Shown here one piece after another: positions 24,881 through 37,600 of a DNA stretch of 64,000 nucleotides; position 1 is the stretch's first letter, and every line of letters starts with the position of its first letter. Both the position numbers and the translations under genes were made by a program. The stretch is from Latrodectus hesperus (lineage: Eukaryota; Arthropoda; Arachnida; Araneae; Theridiidae). The DNA is taken from the NCBI GenBank assembly GCA_037975125.1, contig CM075858.1, positions 63,182,140 to 63,246,139 of the forward strand, given 5' to 3'. Below the pieces are notes generated by a model. That model ran no database searches and was not told the origin of the DNA. It was given only the letters and a program-made list of their open reading frames with translations.

Positions 24881-26080
24881 GACCTGAGTGTGACTATAAT
24901 ATAAAATACACAGTAAGATAAAATCCAATTATTTGTTAGTACCTCTTAATTTAAATTTTATTAAATTTCTAAATTTAATTTTATATTAAAGTATTTCTTA
25001 ATTTAAATTTTATTTTATTAACAGGGAAGTTTTCAGCAAATTGAACACCTAAATTGCTACATTAGTACTATAAAAGGAATACCATGCTAATAACTTACAA
25101 TGTCCTCAATAATAACATAACAGAAATTTTTAACAATTGAAAAAAAATTGAATGTTGTTGAAATGCATATCATAAGAATTTTAATCAGTTGATTTAACAC
25201 ACAAGTTTCAGTTACTAAACATTCTTAAACCATTGTATTCATTTTACCCGTATTTTATAATTTGCATAAAAAGTATTTTCGGATAAATTAACGTACTAAT
25301 TTGAATATAAAGTGCTGCATCAGCAAAAAGAAAAATACGTTTTGCTGATTTAGTACTAAATGACTGCGTAAGTACTACAGTAAAATTCAATTGTGTCCTC
25401 AATGAGGACATAAAAGATGTTTCAAATTGATTTTTTATCTTCTTTACCCTTAATGTAAAGAAGCTAGAATTCTCAAAATGACATAATTTGATCTCATGAA
25501 TTTTAATCAGAAAACGTTTTTAATTGATTGTAAAAATCCAATTACTTGATCCGTACCTATTAATTTGTATAGCTACAATTAAAAAGGTGGTTTTTAGGTT
25601 ATTCAGAATTGAAATAATTGTATTACTGCGCTAAACAGCAGTGCTTGTACCAACGATTTATTATGTCTTCAATAATAACATGAGAAATGTCAGTTATTGA
25701 TTTTTAAATATTTCTTTTCTGATTGAAAATAAATTAGAATTCCTAAAATAACATTACTAGACACAGCGAGTTACAATAATTTTCTTTTTTAATTTATTGC
25801 GCGAATCCAACTATTTGTCTGTAGTTAATTTCATTTGATTTAGGAAAAATGGATATTAGTGGATACGGGATTTTAAATCTTTGCATTACTGGCATAACAG
25901 CAACTCTTATCAAATCCTCAAACCCTTATCACTCTTATCAAACCTCAAAAATGATATAAGAAAATACTACAAATTATTTTTTTACATGTTTTTCCCACTT
26001 GAATGTAACCAAATTAGAATTCCTAAGAGAGCATCGTTAGACACAGTGAATTTCAGAGAAAACGATTTTTAATACATTAT
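24880..26080 (+). repeat. Diverged tandem array, about 270-305 bp unit
   Basis: Three shared words mark the units: AATCCAA(T/C)TA(T/C)TTG at about 24923, 25534 and 25804; TGTC(C/T)TCAATAATAACAT-like at 25101, 25394 and 25664; and TAGAATTCCTAA(A/G)A followed by TTAGACACAG(C/T)GA near 25735 and 26013. Word order is the same in each unit. About four units are present, heavily diverged. Confidence 0.6.
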
Positions 26081-27343
26081 ACACGGCATTTTTTTCACAA
26101 CAACACGGTGCTTATACTTAAATATATGTTTCACTTTATTTTTTATTGAAGAAAAGATACATTTTATACAATGTTGTTATTAATAATTTGCAAACGACAT
26201 TTAGATCAATCTTAATCATCTAAATATTTATTACTTAATTACCGTTGCTGCCATTAAATGCATAACACGCCAGTTAGGTTACTCTATGTAAATTTTCATT
26301 AGATAGATCTAATTTCATTCGTGATAAATTCGTACTTTGAACTCGGAAATGATTGTATAATCATCACCAGCAACATATGATTTATCATTATTATCGAACA
26401 TTTTGCATATGCATGTTTTTAAATGTACTTCAAATCTGATGATCAAGTGTGATTAAAATATTAATTTGTGATTAGCTTCCATATACATTTTAATGCAAAG
26501 GTTAACTGGTGTGACATTTTTTTTAGATTTTATGTATTCATTAATAATTTGTTGATAACTATGAAAAGTTGTGACACGCCACAGCGAATGTGGAACTTAT
26601 TATCTATTTCTTGAATAGTTATTATAATCTTTCTTGAATTATCATATATTTCTTGAATAAATCATAAATATCACAATTACTTAACTATCATACCAGGGCA
26701 TGAACATAAGTTACATGAACTTAAGCTAAAAATGACAATTATTAATTCTAAGAAAATACAAATTATGCAAAACTTTAAGAAACACGAAGATCGCATAGTT
26801 TGAATATTTAGATGCAAAATCATTTTAATTCATAAATTGTTAGTAATTTAAAAATAAATCATTATTTTATAATTAATTTGTTATTTGATAAATATCAGAT
26901 AATAAATTTTTAAAAAAAGTAATTTTGCAAACAGCACGAAATTAAGTAAACATTAAGTTTTTAAAATAAAATATTCATTTAAATATATTTTAATACCATT
27001 AGAATTTAACGGTGATAACTTTTACATCAAAACAAAACAAGAAAACACAAATATTAGATTATTTTGAATATTTTTATAGTTAATTTTATGACAGCATCAT
27101 ATTAATTGCAAAATGAAGCAAGTTAATTCCATTGTAGTTTTGCAGTGATCAAATTTATTTTAATTTGTACTATATAATAATTTTACAATAAAAATTTGAG
27201 TTTCTTTTCAGTTTCGAGAGAGATATATTTGGAATATTTAATTTAAGTGGGAGAAAATATCATAGAAATTATTTAAGTACTGATTAATTGCCTGTCTATG
27301 GTAACTGTTTTTTTATATTTCAAAGTTTAATATCTGTTTTAAC
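26081..27343. other. AT-rich noncoding DNA, nothing identified
   Basis: A slightly GC-richer patch at about 26240-26290 is the only variation noticed. Confidence 0.5.
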
Positions 27344-27500
27344 TAACCAAACAACTAGCCCACAGCTCATGTGACCATATCTGTTTTCCTGACCGAGGAT
27401 CCTGGGGTGAGAAGCAGTTGTTCCGGTAGGTGGTCAGCAATGATATTGAAGCATGCTTGAAAATTAACCCCTCAGTGTTTAGTATTGAAGCATGCTTATA
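27344..27500. other. GC-richer fragment with a 15-bp direct repeat
   Basis: A patch around 27355-27445 is much richer in GC than the flanks and looks like a repeat fragment of unknown family. Just after it TATTGAAGCATGCTT occurs at 27444-27458 and again, exactly, at 27483-27497, 24 bp apart. That resembles a target-site duplication around a tiny insertion or a replication-slippage product. Confidence 0.4.
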
Positions 27501-28931
27501 TATTTGTTTTTGAAATGAAAAATATTAAGTGTAATATAAGTTTTTAATGTTAGCAATTGTACAATAGTTTAATAAAACTTCAAAGTTAACATGACTTGTT
27601 TGTTATCAAAAATTGAAATTTTATTTATTATCCTATCATAAATGGAAAGGGACTGTATTTATTGAAATTCTGAAATAAAATGTGTCAAAAATTAAAGCAT
27701 AATAAATAAAAAATAGAAATATATAGCTCGTAAATATGATACATATATTTTAAAATTATTAATATCATACACAACCAGCTATAAAGTTGATCCCGTCATT
27801 ATTTGCCGTTATTAAATTTATTTTTCAAAATTTTGAATTAAATCATTATTTATTTCAATCTTTCATAGGCAGAAAAGAAACATTGATAATTAAAACATAT
27901 ATTCAAAGAAAAATATTTTTCAAAAAGTAATATATTTCTTAAATTAAAGCTGGTATGTTCATAAACATGTTATTTTTAAAAATAAATTAATTATGTGAAA
28001 ACTGTTTATCTAAAATTAATTATGTAATTATCACGCATAATAATTATAAATTAATTACATAATATCATTAATTAATAAGTTATTGTCGTATGTAATTAAC
28101 ATGTTATAATTAAGGATTAATTACAAATATTAAATAATTAAAAAACATATTTAATGATAATTTAGCAGTTAATTAGTGTGATTTTTAATAATTCTGAGAC
28201 ATAAAGAAACATTAAAAATAGAAAAATATAATGAAAGAAAAATATTTCTCTAAATGAAAATGTTTTAAAAGTAAAAGCAGGTAAAGAATTTTCTAGAAAA
28301 GTAATAGTTGGATGTAGGAAAATGTTTCCGTTCTGAGATAATTTTAGAACATTTTTAAATAGTTCTGTACTGATTTTTAAATTTGATTTACTTATAAATT
28401 TTATTTTTTTATATTATAATATTTTTATTACATAATAATTTCTAGATAGTAATTAATTTTGCAGAGTTTTTAACATCTACAATGTTATATTCTTCTTAAA
28501 AATATTCAAAATACTCTGTTTGAATTTTTAAAACTACCTGAAAAATTAAAACATTATTTTTTTTTCAATGAAAAGGATTTTTTAGCCTAAATAATTTCGA
28601 ATTCAATGGTTTCTAAAAATATTGCAAATATTTGTATAACATAAAATAATAGCCGTAGAACTCAACAGGCAGTTTTTACGAATAAATCATTACAAAAAGG
28701 AATGTTTTTTTTTTTATCATAGTTATTGGTCAACAGATTTATTCTTTTCGACTATGTAATCATTTTAATTTATTTTAGGGATTCAAAATTTCTTATAAAC
28801 ACTTAACAGAAAAATATAAAAAATAAATTCGTGACAACTCAAGTTCTACAGTTGTACAGGGATTGCATTTAAATATTATTCAGCATTTGAAGTTGCTTAT
28901 TTTCTGACTATAAATAACTTTCAAAAGTACC
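27501..28931. other. AT-rich noncoding DNA, nothing identified
   Basis: Around 27990-28160 AATTA/TAATT words are so dense that many small hairpins form, as composition predicts. Confidence 0.5.
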
Positions 28932-29138
28932 ATGGCTCGCGGCTACCTACAAAAGATAACTATTTCCGTGCCAGTAGTGTTTATGGTGATGCTTGACTGC
29001 TTTTTGGAAATTTTAATAGATACCTTAAAACAGAACACAACGGTCAGATCAATTCCATTTGACTATGGTTCAGATAGAACACATTCTTTACTCAATTACA
29101 GTTGTTCTCCATTAAAGTTTTATATGAAACATATTTAG
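28932..29138 (+). CDS. Unidentified 68-codon open frame
   Basis: The ATG sits in a good metazoan context (TACCATGG). The product starts MARGYLQKITISVPVVFMVM and continues LDCFLEILI, giving a basic start followed by about 17 hydrophobic residues, as in a signal peptide or signal anchor. The rest is polar, with two cysteines or so and no known motif. No donor or polyadenylation site was tied to it. It could be a short secreted peptide, a first exon or chance. Confidence 0.18.
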   Translation: MARGYLQKITISVPVVFMVMLDCFLEILIDTLKQNTTVRSIPFDYGSDRTHSLLNYSCSPLKFYMKHI

Positions 29139-29490
29139 TCGATGTCAGCGAATTTCCTTCTTACTGAATAGAACATTGTTTACAGTTGGCTGAGTTCATT
29201 ATAATGTTTGAAATGCTTTTAAAAAGAAACAACGCTTCATTTCCTTATTAGAAATAGCAAAGGTATTCCAACAAATTATTCCACAGAAACCTGCGTAACA
29301 CAGAAGTATATACGTATCTATATTCAGATAATCCACTCATTTTGAATATATAATTTAACCAATTTAATGCAATTCTAAATTTATGAATGTTCCCTTATTT
29401 TACCCCTTACACTAAAGTCCTGAAACACAGGTGTCAGTGGATTCCTAAGAACTTTCTTATACATTTAACAAACCAACCCGTAGCATCCTC

Positions 29491-29541
29491 TATATAAACA
29501 CTCTTCAGTAAGAAACATCATACAGATCTCTGCTAACCCCG
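29491..29541 (+). promoter_or_regulatory. Possible TATA promoter with short leader exon
   Basis: TATATAAA at 29491-29498 is followed by TCAGTA (29505) and, about 30 bp downstream, TCATAC near 29519, the spacing expected for an arthropod initiator. A donor-like CCCCG|GTAAGG has its GT at 29542. The set is suggestive, but TATA matches are cheap in AT-rich DNA. Confidence 0.2.
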
Positions 29542-29653
29542 GTAAGGATGACACATGTGTTATAGATGGAATTTAACTTTATTTCATATTTTCTTCAAAT
29601 AATTATTATTTAGAATGTATCTGTATCTTGCATTCACTGTCTTAACACTCTGA

Positions 29654-30540
<887 letters not shown>

Positions 30541-30543
30541 GAA

Positions 30544-30579
30544 CTACTAGTTGGGATATTAAAATATCCCAACTAGTAG
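30544..30579. repeat. Perfect 17-bp palindrome with 2-bp centre
   Basis: CTACTAGTTGGGATATT at 30544-30560 is followed after AA by its exact reverse complement at 30563-30579. Unlike most hairpins here it has mixed base composition. Confidence 0.92.
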
Positions 30580-30869
30580 ATTAAATATGTCATTATTGTT
30601 GTAAAAATAATTATAATAATAATTGAATATAATTATCATAATAACAGACAATATTAATAGCAAATATTTTTTTCAAGCTAAGCGTTATTTTAATCTTTCT
30701 CATTTTGAAACGCGTGCGATTAATAGATAGAAAATAAGACTTACTTATTTTCAATATAGATATGGTATCATACCTATATAATGAGTTTTTAACTAATTTA
30801 ATAAGAATTCACTGCTGATTTAATTAGAATTTACAGTTTAAAAAGCATTTCAAATCATTACAAATATCT

Positions 30870-30946
30870 ACACCCAAGGTAGGAATTGAAGCTACCTTGG
30901 GCGTTGTTAAATTTGAGGTCAAAGCGTTGACCATTCAGCTGAGAAA
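30870..30946 (-). mobile_element. tRNA-derived SINE head, family F
   Basis: On the minus strand a box A-like GAATGGTCAACGC is followed about 40 bases on by a box B-like GCTTCAATTCC. The T-arm region makes an extended stem, CCCAAGGTAG against CTACCTTGGG, longer than in a tRNA. This is tRNA-like but not a functional tRNA. No further copy was found. Confidence 0.5.
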
Positions 30947-31408
30947 CAGCTGAAAATAATAAAACTCACGTTTAGTTAAATTTTAAAAATGATTTATTAC
31001 GAAAATTTATCGAAAAATAATTCTTAATTAAAATAAAACCTTAGATCCATTAATTTAAAAGGACCTCAACTTTATTTATTTCTCATTGAATAATTTTTTA
31101 ATTGATAAAACTGTTGTTATAATTTCATACATAACATGCATTCTATCCTTGAATTACCTTCAATTGCTATTATTAAAATAAAAAATTGAGTTTTTTTGCA
31201 AGAAATTTTAAAATTAAAACATGGTACATAAAAAATTTCGGTCAAATCCAACGTAAAAACTTCACTAATACATCATTGAACAGTTAACAGAATTAAATAA
31301 CACTAATACATAATATAAAATAATATAATAATGTATCTATGTTTTATTCAAAATTAATTTTAAAATTACAACTTAATTTGGCAAACTAATTTTTATCTAC
31401 GGATTTCT

Positions 31409-31540
31409 GTACTGAGAAAGTGGGACTCGACACCAAATTATGTTTTTTTTTTTTTTTTTTTTTTTTTTTGGAAAAGTAGAGCAGCGTACTCCATATTGTC
31501 AGCCTGGCTGGTACAAGACGAAAACAGCAACAGCACTGAT
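31409..31540 (+). mobile_element. SINE family A, 3' fragment with T27 expansion
   Basis: The stretch from GTACTGAGAAAGTGGGACTC to the CAGCCTGGCTGGTAC block and AAC-rich tail matches the 3' third of SINE A. A run of 27 T (31443-31469) replaces the short TTCAGTT present in other copies at the same place. Confidence 0.85.
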
Positions 31541-31629
31541 GTATAATAAATGACATTGATGATAACAACATTGATGTTTAATACAACAAACGTAGAACGT
31601 TAATAACAACAACGAGTATATACGTGCTC

Positions 31630-31912
31630 GTTAAATCTGTGGAATTGAAAGTCCTGTGGTCGGTCGTTGAGCAGTTACGATGGGTGCAATGGTCTGGAGA
31701 AATTTACTCCCCCTTCAGACCAATGCCAAAATTGAGGGAATAGATCCACTGGTGCTGCCATCTATAGGAGGATTTTAAGAGAAAAAGTCGTATTTTCACC
31801 TTCATGATGCTCTGATTAAACGAAAAACGATCTCAATTGACTTAAATTCGCATAGCCAAAGCATAGCAAGCTTGGCTTGTCCAAGTGTCATTAGTAACAA
31901 CAACAACAACAA
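31630..31912 (+). mobile_element. AAC-tailed retroelement, family D
   Basis: A 283-bp unit of moderate GC content ends in (AAC)n at 31894-31911. Possible flanking duplications are ACGTGCTC (31622-31629) and ACGTGTGCTC (31913-31922), similar but not identical. The head (GTCCTGTGGTCGGTCGTTGAGC) lacks a clear box A/box B pair, so its ancestry is undecided. The tail type matches SINE A and B, suggesting mobilisation by the same LINE. Confidence 0.55.
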
Positions 31913-31924
31913 ACGTGTGCTCTT

Positions 31925-32520
31925 ATTGATTTCAGTATTCTAAATCAGACATTCTATTAATTTAAATATTTTGTAGCTCCTTATATGTATTTAATGTTGA
32001 TGTTTTATAAATTTTATGTTTCAAACATATGCCTATATTTATTTCAATTTTGCAAATATACTTTTTAAATAATTTGCATGGTCCTTACATATTTATATTT
32101 CATGTCAACCAATGTCTGATCTATTGAAATCAATAGTAAATGTTTTTAATTTTTTCGATTTCAAATAATAATAATAACATTAACATGAATATCGACCCAT
32201 ATATTAACTTCTTTTAACATAAGTCAGCTCAATTTTACAGTAATTTGAATTATAAGTACAATTTCCAACAAGAATATAAAAAATTTTCTACTTCTTTTTG
32301 GTTTTGATTACAACTATTCATTACAACATATTATTTTTCCATTCCTATTTAAATTCATTTACCTATCAATAATAATAATTAGAATTAGACGTTTGAATTC
32401 TTTTTTCGTTTTGGTATCCTAATTATTGCAAGTGATCCAAACTATTGGCGCCTTTTATTTCTTTGGGGTTATCAATTGATAGTAGTCTGTATGAAACAAT
32501 GACCTCTCCTTCTTATTTTC
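31925..32520. other. AT-rich noncoding DNA, nothing identified
   Basis: No supported feature. Confidence 0.5.
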
Positions 32521-32525
32521 TTCAG

Positions 32526-32591
32526 GGCATGTCGCTGACCACAAATAACAACCGCAAAATTTTGATGTTGCATCACGAGCAACAAAGATAA
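32526..32591 (+). CDS. Possible short terminal exon
   Basis: A strong acceptor-like tract, CCTCTCCTTCTTATTTTCTT then CAG, ends at 32525. The 66 bases after it read GMSLTTNNNRKILMLHHEQQ, R and stop, in a patch of higher GC. No upstream exon or polyadenylation site was assigned. It is short, so chance is a serious alternative. Confidence 0.15.
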   Translation, partial: GMSLTTNNNRKILMLHHEQQR

Positions 32592-32599
32592 ATTTACAT

Positions 32600-33420
32600 A
32601 ACATTTGCGTTAATTTTTTTTTTAAATACGATCATGAACTTGATATGCTATTTGCACCTTCAATTTTTTATTTCATGTTCTCTAGAATTCAAAAGATATT
32701 TTCACGCAATATTGATGATTTAATACATTAAAAACTTTCTAAAGATGATGTACATTAACTTTTCAAGATAAAAATTCAATAATTAATTTTTTAAATATAT
32801 ATATGCATGTATCTGACTGTTTTCACTATCTATCAATTACTTCAAGTTGGAATTTATAATTTTCATTAAACTACATGTGATTGATAATTCAAATTTTAAA
32901 AAAAGTTCAGATTAAAATTAATTGAAATTTTTCATTACTTATGATAAAAATTTAATGTCCCTTGCATCTAATTTCTGTATCATAACTTTAAGTTAAAATT
33001 ATTCATAACTATCATGAATATTTTATAAAAATATATTATGATATGCAATCATTTAATTGAAATAAATAATTTAAAAAAATGCACAGATATTGCTATCACA
33101 AATAATATAAGAGTGAATAATAAAACAATATTGTAAATATAAAAACATTACAACAATAAATAAAAATTTATAATTAAATTTAAATCCAGAACGTGTTTTT
33201 GTGTGAGGGAAACAAAATTAAAAGTGCGTACTTTAAATACCTCACATTTTTACAGGTTGTTTTTTCCTTAAAATAAATAAGTAAAATTAATTAATTTCGG
33301 CAAATAACATTGTTAATTAAAAATAAATAGAATATTTTCCAATTGCATGCAGTGAATCTCCGTCTTCGTACAACAGCCCTCAAGGTCAAACTACCAACTA
33401 ATAAGATCGAAAATAAAACA
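32600..33420. other. AT-rich noncoding DNA, nothing identified
   Basis: No supported feature. If the minus-strand exon at 33424-33572 is real, this would be the start of its first intron. Confidence 0.45.
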
Positions 33421-33423
33421 TAC

Positions 33424-33572
33424 CTACATGAAACACGGAGCAACAGGTGTTGCCGTACTTCCTCACGGAGACAGTAGCAGTCATTAAAAAGCACCCCATG
33501 ATTTGGGGCCCCTGTAATCTGTCGAACTTCTTTGATGTTCGTTCCTACTATTTTTTTCTTTTTCTTTGACAT
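33424..33572 (-). CDS. Candidate first coding exon, unknown protein
   Basis: The ATG (33572-33570) has A at -3. The product begins MSKKKKKIVGTNIKEVRQIT and runs 49 codons plus two bases to a donor TGTAG|GTATGT (intron from 33423). The start is strongly basic, like a nuclear localisation or nucleic-acid-binding tail; DCYCLREEVRQHLLLRV follows. A TATA box lies about 70 bp upstream. Exon, donor and promoter agree in direction and spacing, and the island is GC-richer than both flanks. No downstream exon was found within the window. The frame stays open past the donor to 33291, so an unspliced 93-residue product is an alternative. The family is not recognised. Confidence 0.3.
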
Positions 33573-33634
33573 GCTTCGGCAATTTTTAACCTTCTCATCC
33601 CCCTACAACACTCCTCTGTGGTTGTTTTTGCAAA

Positions 33635-33646
33635 CTATTTTATAAG
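33635..33646 (-). promoter_or_regulatory. TATA box for the 33.5 kb exon
   Basis: On the minus strand CTTATAAAATAG sits in a GC-rich flank (ACCCGCTC just upstream). It would place a start site near 33610, leaving a leader of about 40 bases before the ATG. Confidence 0.3.
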
Positions 33647-33899
33647 AGCGGGTATTTTCGCCATTTTTTCCTCATTATCAACAGTTCTTTTTTTTTTTTT
33701 ACAGAGAACACATTTAATGATACTTTATTTCATCAAAAGCTGAAGCATATAAGTTTATTAAGTACGGTTTTAATTTTCCACATAAAGAAACTGTTCTTTG
33801 CACTTATTATTTAGAACACATATTTTGATCGATTAATAAAATCCACAGGAGAAAATGATGAATATAAAATAAATTTTATTGAAAACGATTTAGAAAAAG

Positions 33900-34460
33900 G
33901 ACAATTTATAAAAAAGTTTAAAAGTAAACTTTACAAACTTTTGAAGTCTTGATATGTATTGGAAAAAAGACTAAAAAAAAAGCAACATGCAAGCATTTGT
34001 AAAGTAGAAACATACGAAAAAACGTTTTAGAAAATCCTAAAGATGTAATATATATGATAATACATTCGATGAAATACATATAAAGATGTGATATAGGTTT
34101 ATCTATCACATATAATGTATACATGTTCATGTACTGCATTTGAAACAGTTGAAAAATCTTCAAACGACTTTCGAAAAAGTTTTAGGATAAAAAAAAATGC
34201 ATAACAAAGCGAAACGCAAGCATTTTGAAAGTAAAAAGAAATTGAACGAAGATTTTAGATAAAAGTTTTAAAAAAATGCACAAATATTTTAGTCTCTAAA
34301 AGCATTTTAAATTTTTTTTAAAAATTACTTAAGAATTTATATTTTTATTATTATGCAAGCATTTGAATAAACGTTTCAGAAAGTGTCAAAAAATGCTATA
34401 CACTAGCATCTAAAAAGTTTTCTAAAGAATTTTAAAAAATGTTTTGGAAAAATTATCCAA
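33900..34460. repeat. Weak, diverged repeat cluster
   Basis: Words such as GCAAGCATTT followed by AAACGTTT(T/C)AGAAA recur near 33988, 34215 and 34355. Spacing is uneven (about 230 and 140 bp), so a tandem origin is only suggested. Confidence 0.3.
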
Positions 34461-35690
34461 ATGTTAATGTGTTCCAAATGACTATATTAATGTGTTCGAC
34501 AGCAAACATTAAGCTAAATATAAAGGATGTGGATTTAATTATTTTTTTTTCCAGAAGTTGAAAAATCGGAAGAACTTTTGATCAAAATATGTAATAATTT
34601 TTGTATTTTAACAAAAACGAAATTAACATTTTTTATTTAAAATTTTTTTGGATAAAGTAAAGTAAAAACTTTAAATTTATGAAATTCCTCTATTGTAAAC
34701 TCGTAAACTGTGATATCTTATAGTTTTTACAAAATAAAATCGTTTTTTTTAATCTAAACTCAAACAAGCAATTGATGGAAAAACACATTAAAATTTTGTG
34801 ACTAAAAAATTGTAATATTAAAATTATTATTAAAGTCACAAAATTAAATTATATTTCATTTTAATTGCTATTAAGCAACATAAGTTTTTTGCGGAAATAA
34901 GTTTGTTTTGCAATTTCCATACATCGAATAATTAAGAAATCTATTGAACAATAAAAAATTATAATAAAATTCAAGTAACATTAATTTAATTAAATTGACA
35001 ATAAGTTAAAGATTATAATAGAAGTCACATATTAAACAAAAAATTTTCCCATATACTAATAAAATAATTGAAATACATTAATCAGTATTTAGGTTATATA
35101 GTTTACATTTAAAGCTTAAAAAAAATTAGCTAATTCTACATTGAAATATTTAAGTGATTGTAACTGATAATTATTAAATAAATTAGTGTTTCATCTCTTT
35201 TTTCTAAGAACTCACATATTTATATGCGCATGAGTACATTGTTAAATAATTTTCACTGTCAAAATTATTTAAAAATTACTAATTATTTCGTGAATAAAAT
35301 AGCTTATTTGTAATGGTATTTCGTATATATCTTTCATTTTTAACGGTAATTTAAAAATGTTGCAAATGTTAAAATTATGATTGGAAAAAACCATCTTAAT
35401 TCAGTAACTAAAAAAGCACGAAATTTTAAAGCTGAAATAGTATTCCTTAATTTACAAAAATGTGTTATTTATTTAAATGCTTTTTATCATGCTATAAGTG
35501 TAGAACGAGATTTGTTATTTAATAAGTTATTGCACTCTGATCTCAATTACTCCCATAAGCCTCAATATAAAACCGGTAACGTAAAGTATAGAAGGCGAAA
35601 ACTTTTTTTCCAAGAACGAAATACCACAAACATGAATCATAATCTTTGCTTTCTTTAAATTTAAACACAGAATAAAAATTGTTTCTACTT
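34461..35690. other. AT-rich noncoding DNA, nothing identified
   Basis: The plus-strand open frame at 35377-35658 is ATG-started but AT-driven and has no recognisable motif. Confidence 0.4.
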
Positions 35691-35697
35691 TACTTAC

Positions 35698-35813
35698 TGC
35701 AATATGATGCACTTTGTCATTAAGTATCCACAACCACAAACAAAAAAAACCACCAGTTTTCCTACTTCGCATTCCATAACAGCCCCGGAAACTCCAGATA
35801 AATTAGATTCCAT
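35698..35813 (-). CDS. Candidate first coding exon, unknown protein
   Basis: An ATG at 35813 opens 38 codons plus two bases, MESNLSGVSGAVMECEVGKL then a hydrophobic, cysteine-bearing run VVFFVCGCGYLMTKCIIL, ending at a donor GCA|GTAAGT (intron from 35697). The hydrophobic stretch could be a membrane segment. The ATG context is weak (T at -3) and no TATA or downstream exon was found. It lies 2.1 kb upstream, in minus-strand sense, of the exon at 33.4-33.6 kb. Confidence 0.2.
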
Positions 35814-35819
35814 TTAAAT

Positions 35820-37250
35820 AAATCGAGTCAAAAGCTGATTTTTGACCACATCCTACTTTACGCTACGCAAATAAATTGTTCACTTAGAAACTGCAAACGA
35901 TTTAAAAATCGTTAAAGGAAAATAAAGGAGTGCAAATAACCACTGCCAGAACGGAAACACGTTGTTTCGCAATTCTTTGTTTTGCGGATATTCTTTTTAT
36001 AATTTCCGTGTTAATTTATACGTTCAAATTTTTTTTATTACCACTACAAAGTTTCTTTTAATGTTTGCCTTATTTTATATTATGTTTTTGAAAAATGTGT
36101 TTTATTTTTAGCAGTTTTTTGTCATATATCTTGTTTTTGAAGAAAGAATGGAGCAAAAGCTCTGCAGCGTACTTAAAAAAATGTACTCTATATTTTTTAA
36201 GACGTGGATGATGTAGATGTGGTGTTGGTGATAAACATTTCGTTTTCTTATCCAGTTCGTTTGATTTCAAATTTGTTCATAAAAAGTGTACGTTGCTTTG
36301 TTTTGTGCTGTTTGACAAATATTGTTTATGAATTTTAACTGGATAATGTATTAAGATTACATATCACAGAATATCGACCTAGCCTAATGTATAGATCTTA
36401 TCTATATTGATGATATACTGTAAAAAGAAAATTTATATAAACAAAGCAGTAAGCAAAAATTTATATCCATAAGGCCTTAATTATATATTAATAAATTATT
36501 TTATTAATTCATTATCTTCTTTATTGATAGTTTTGAATAATAATTCAAAATATATTCATTAAAATGTATTCAGATATTGTCTATTTCTAAAAAAATTAAA
36601 AATATTAATTACATTTCCATTAAGAAATATTAATATAAAAATATTAATAATCCGTATAAGAATTAAGTTAAGAATAATTGTGTTCATTTATAATTTCACT
36701 ATGCCGATATTATTGAGCCACAATCTAAAAAACATATTTCAAAGTATCCAGCCTTTTACAATAAATTGAAGAATTATTACAAGACGTATAATGGTTTATC
36801 ATATACATTTTATCAATAAGTACACACATTTAATTAGCACTAGCAAGTTTCTCCTGTTCATATGTCCTTTAAGATCACTTTTTGTACATGGGTAACATGA
36901 TCGGCATCTGCAGTTTAAAATGGATTCGAAGCTAAATAAATCTCATGTCAGATATTGAATTCGAACACATGAAAATATAGCATTAATTATTCCTTTTCCA
37001 CTTAAATGTGAATATAAACAAATCCCACATACATAAATACACGTGAGAGATTTTTCTGTGGAAAAATCGAATTTTTTTTTTTTTTCTAGAATTGTGAACT
37101 CATGTAATATGCATACATTTGAAACAATGTTTTCATACATTCTCATAAGAATTTTTACAAATCACATAAGAAACCAGAATACAAACATTTGTATGCATAT
37201 GCACCTCATAAAGAACTTATTTCTACATTAAATAAGAATTATTTCTCCAG
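35820..37250. other. Mostly AT-rich noncoding DNA
   Basis: A GC-richer patch at about 35840-35960 has no coding sign. The remainder, including a T14 tract near 37072, shows nothing. Confidence 0.4.
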
Positions 37251-37281
37251 AAACTAATACTTCCCAGAATGCACTACTCAC

Positions 37282-37600
37282 CCACTGAATCGGAAATAGG
37301 CTCGAGATCCTGACAGAGCAGAAAAATCCAAAATTCCTTCTTCCGGAAAATTGCAGGGGGTAGAGCAGACGATAAACAATCCCTTCGCAAGACAAAAAGA
37401 AAAAGAAAGATGAAAGCTGATACACGCCTGATCGGAAAGGGGAAACAAAAGAAGAAAATGAGTGGATGGTACGGACCAGGCAAGCAGAGATTGGGGACTC
37501 AGGTGTTCTCTGCAGTGCATTCCCGTTCCTCCATCTTTCAAACGATAACCTCTCCACCAATCAGATTTTTTGCTCTGATTCACCACGAGCCGTTTTAACA
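37282..37600 (-). other. Candidate first exon (minus side of a two-way island)
   Basis: The segment ends on the minus strand in a strong donor, CAGTGG|GTGAGTAG (intron from 37281). Three overlapping minus frames are open across much of it, but the longest has a TTG and no ATG at its left limit, so it may be a noncoding leader exon. A CCAAT pentamer is at 37557-37561 on the plus strand. The base composition is sharply higher in GC than on either side. Direction is supported by the donor only. Confidence 0.3.
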
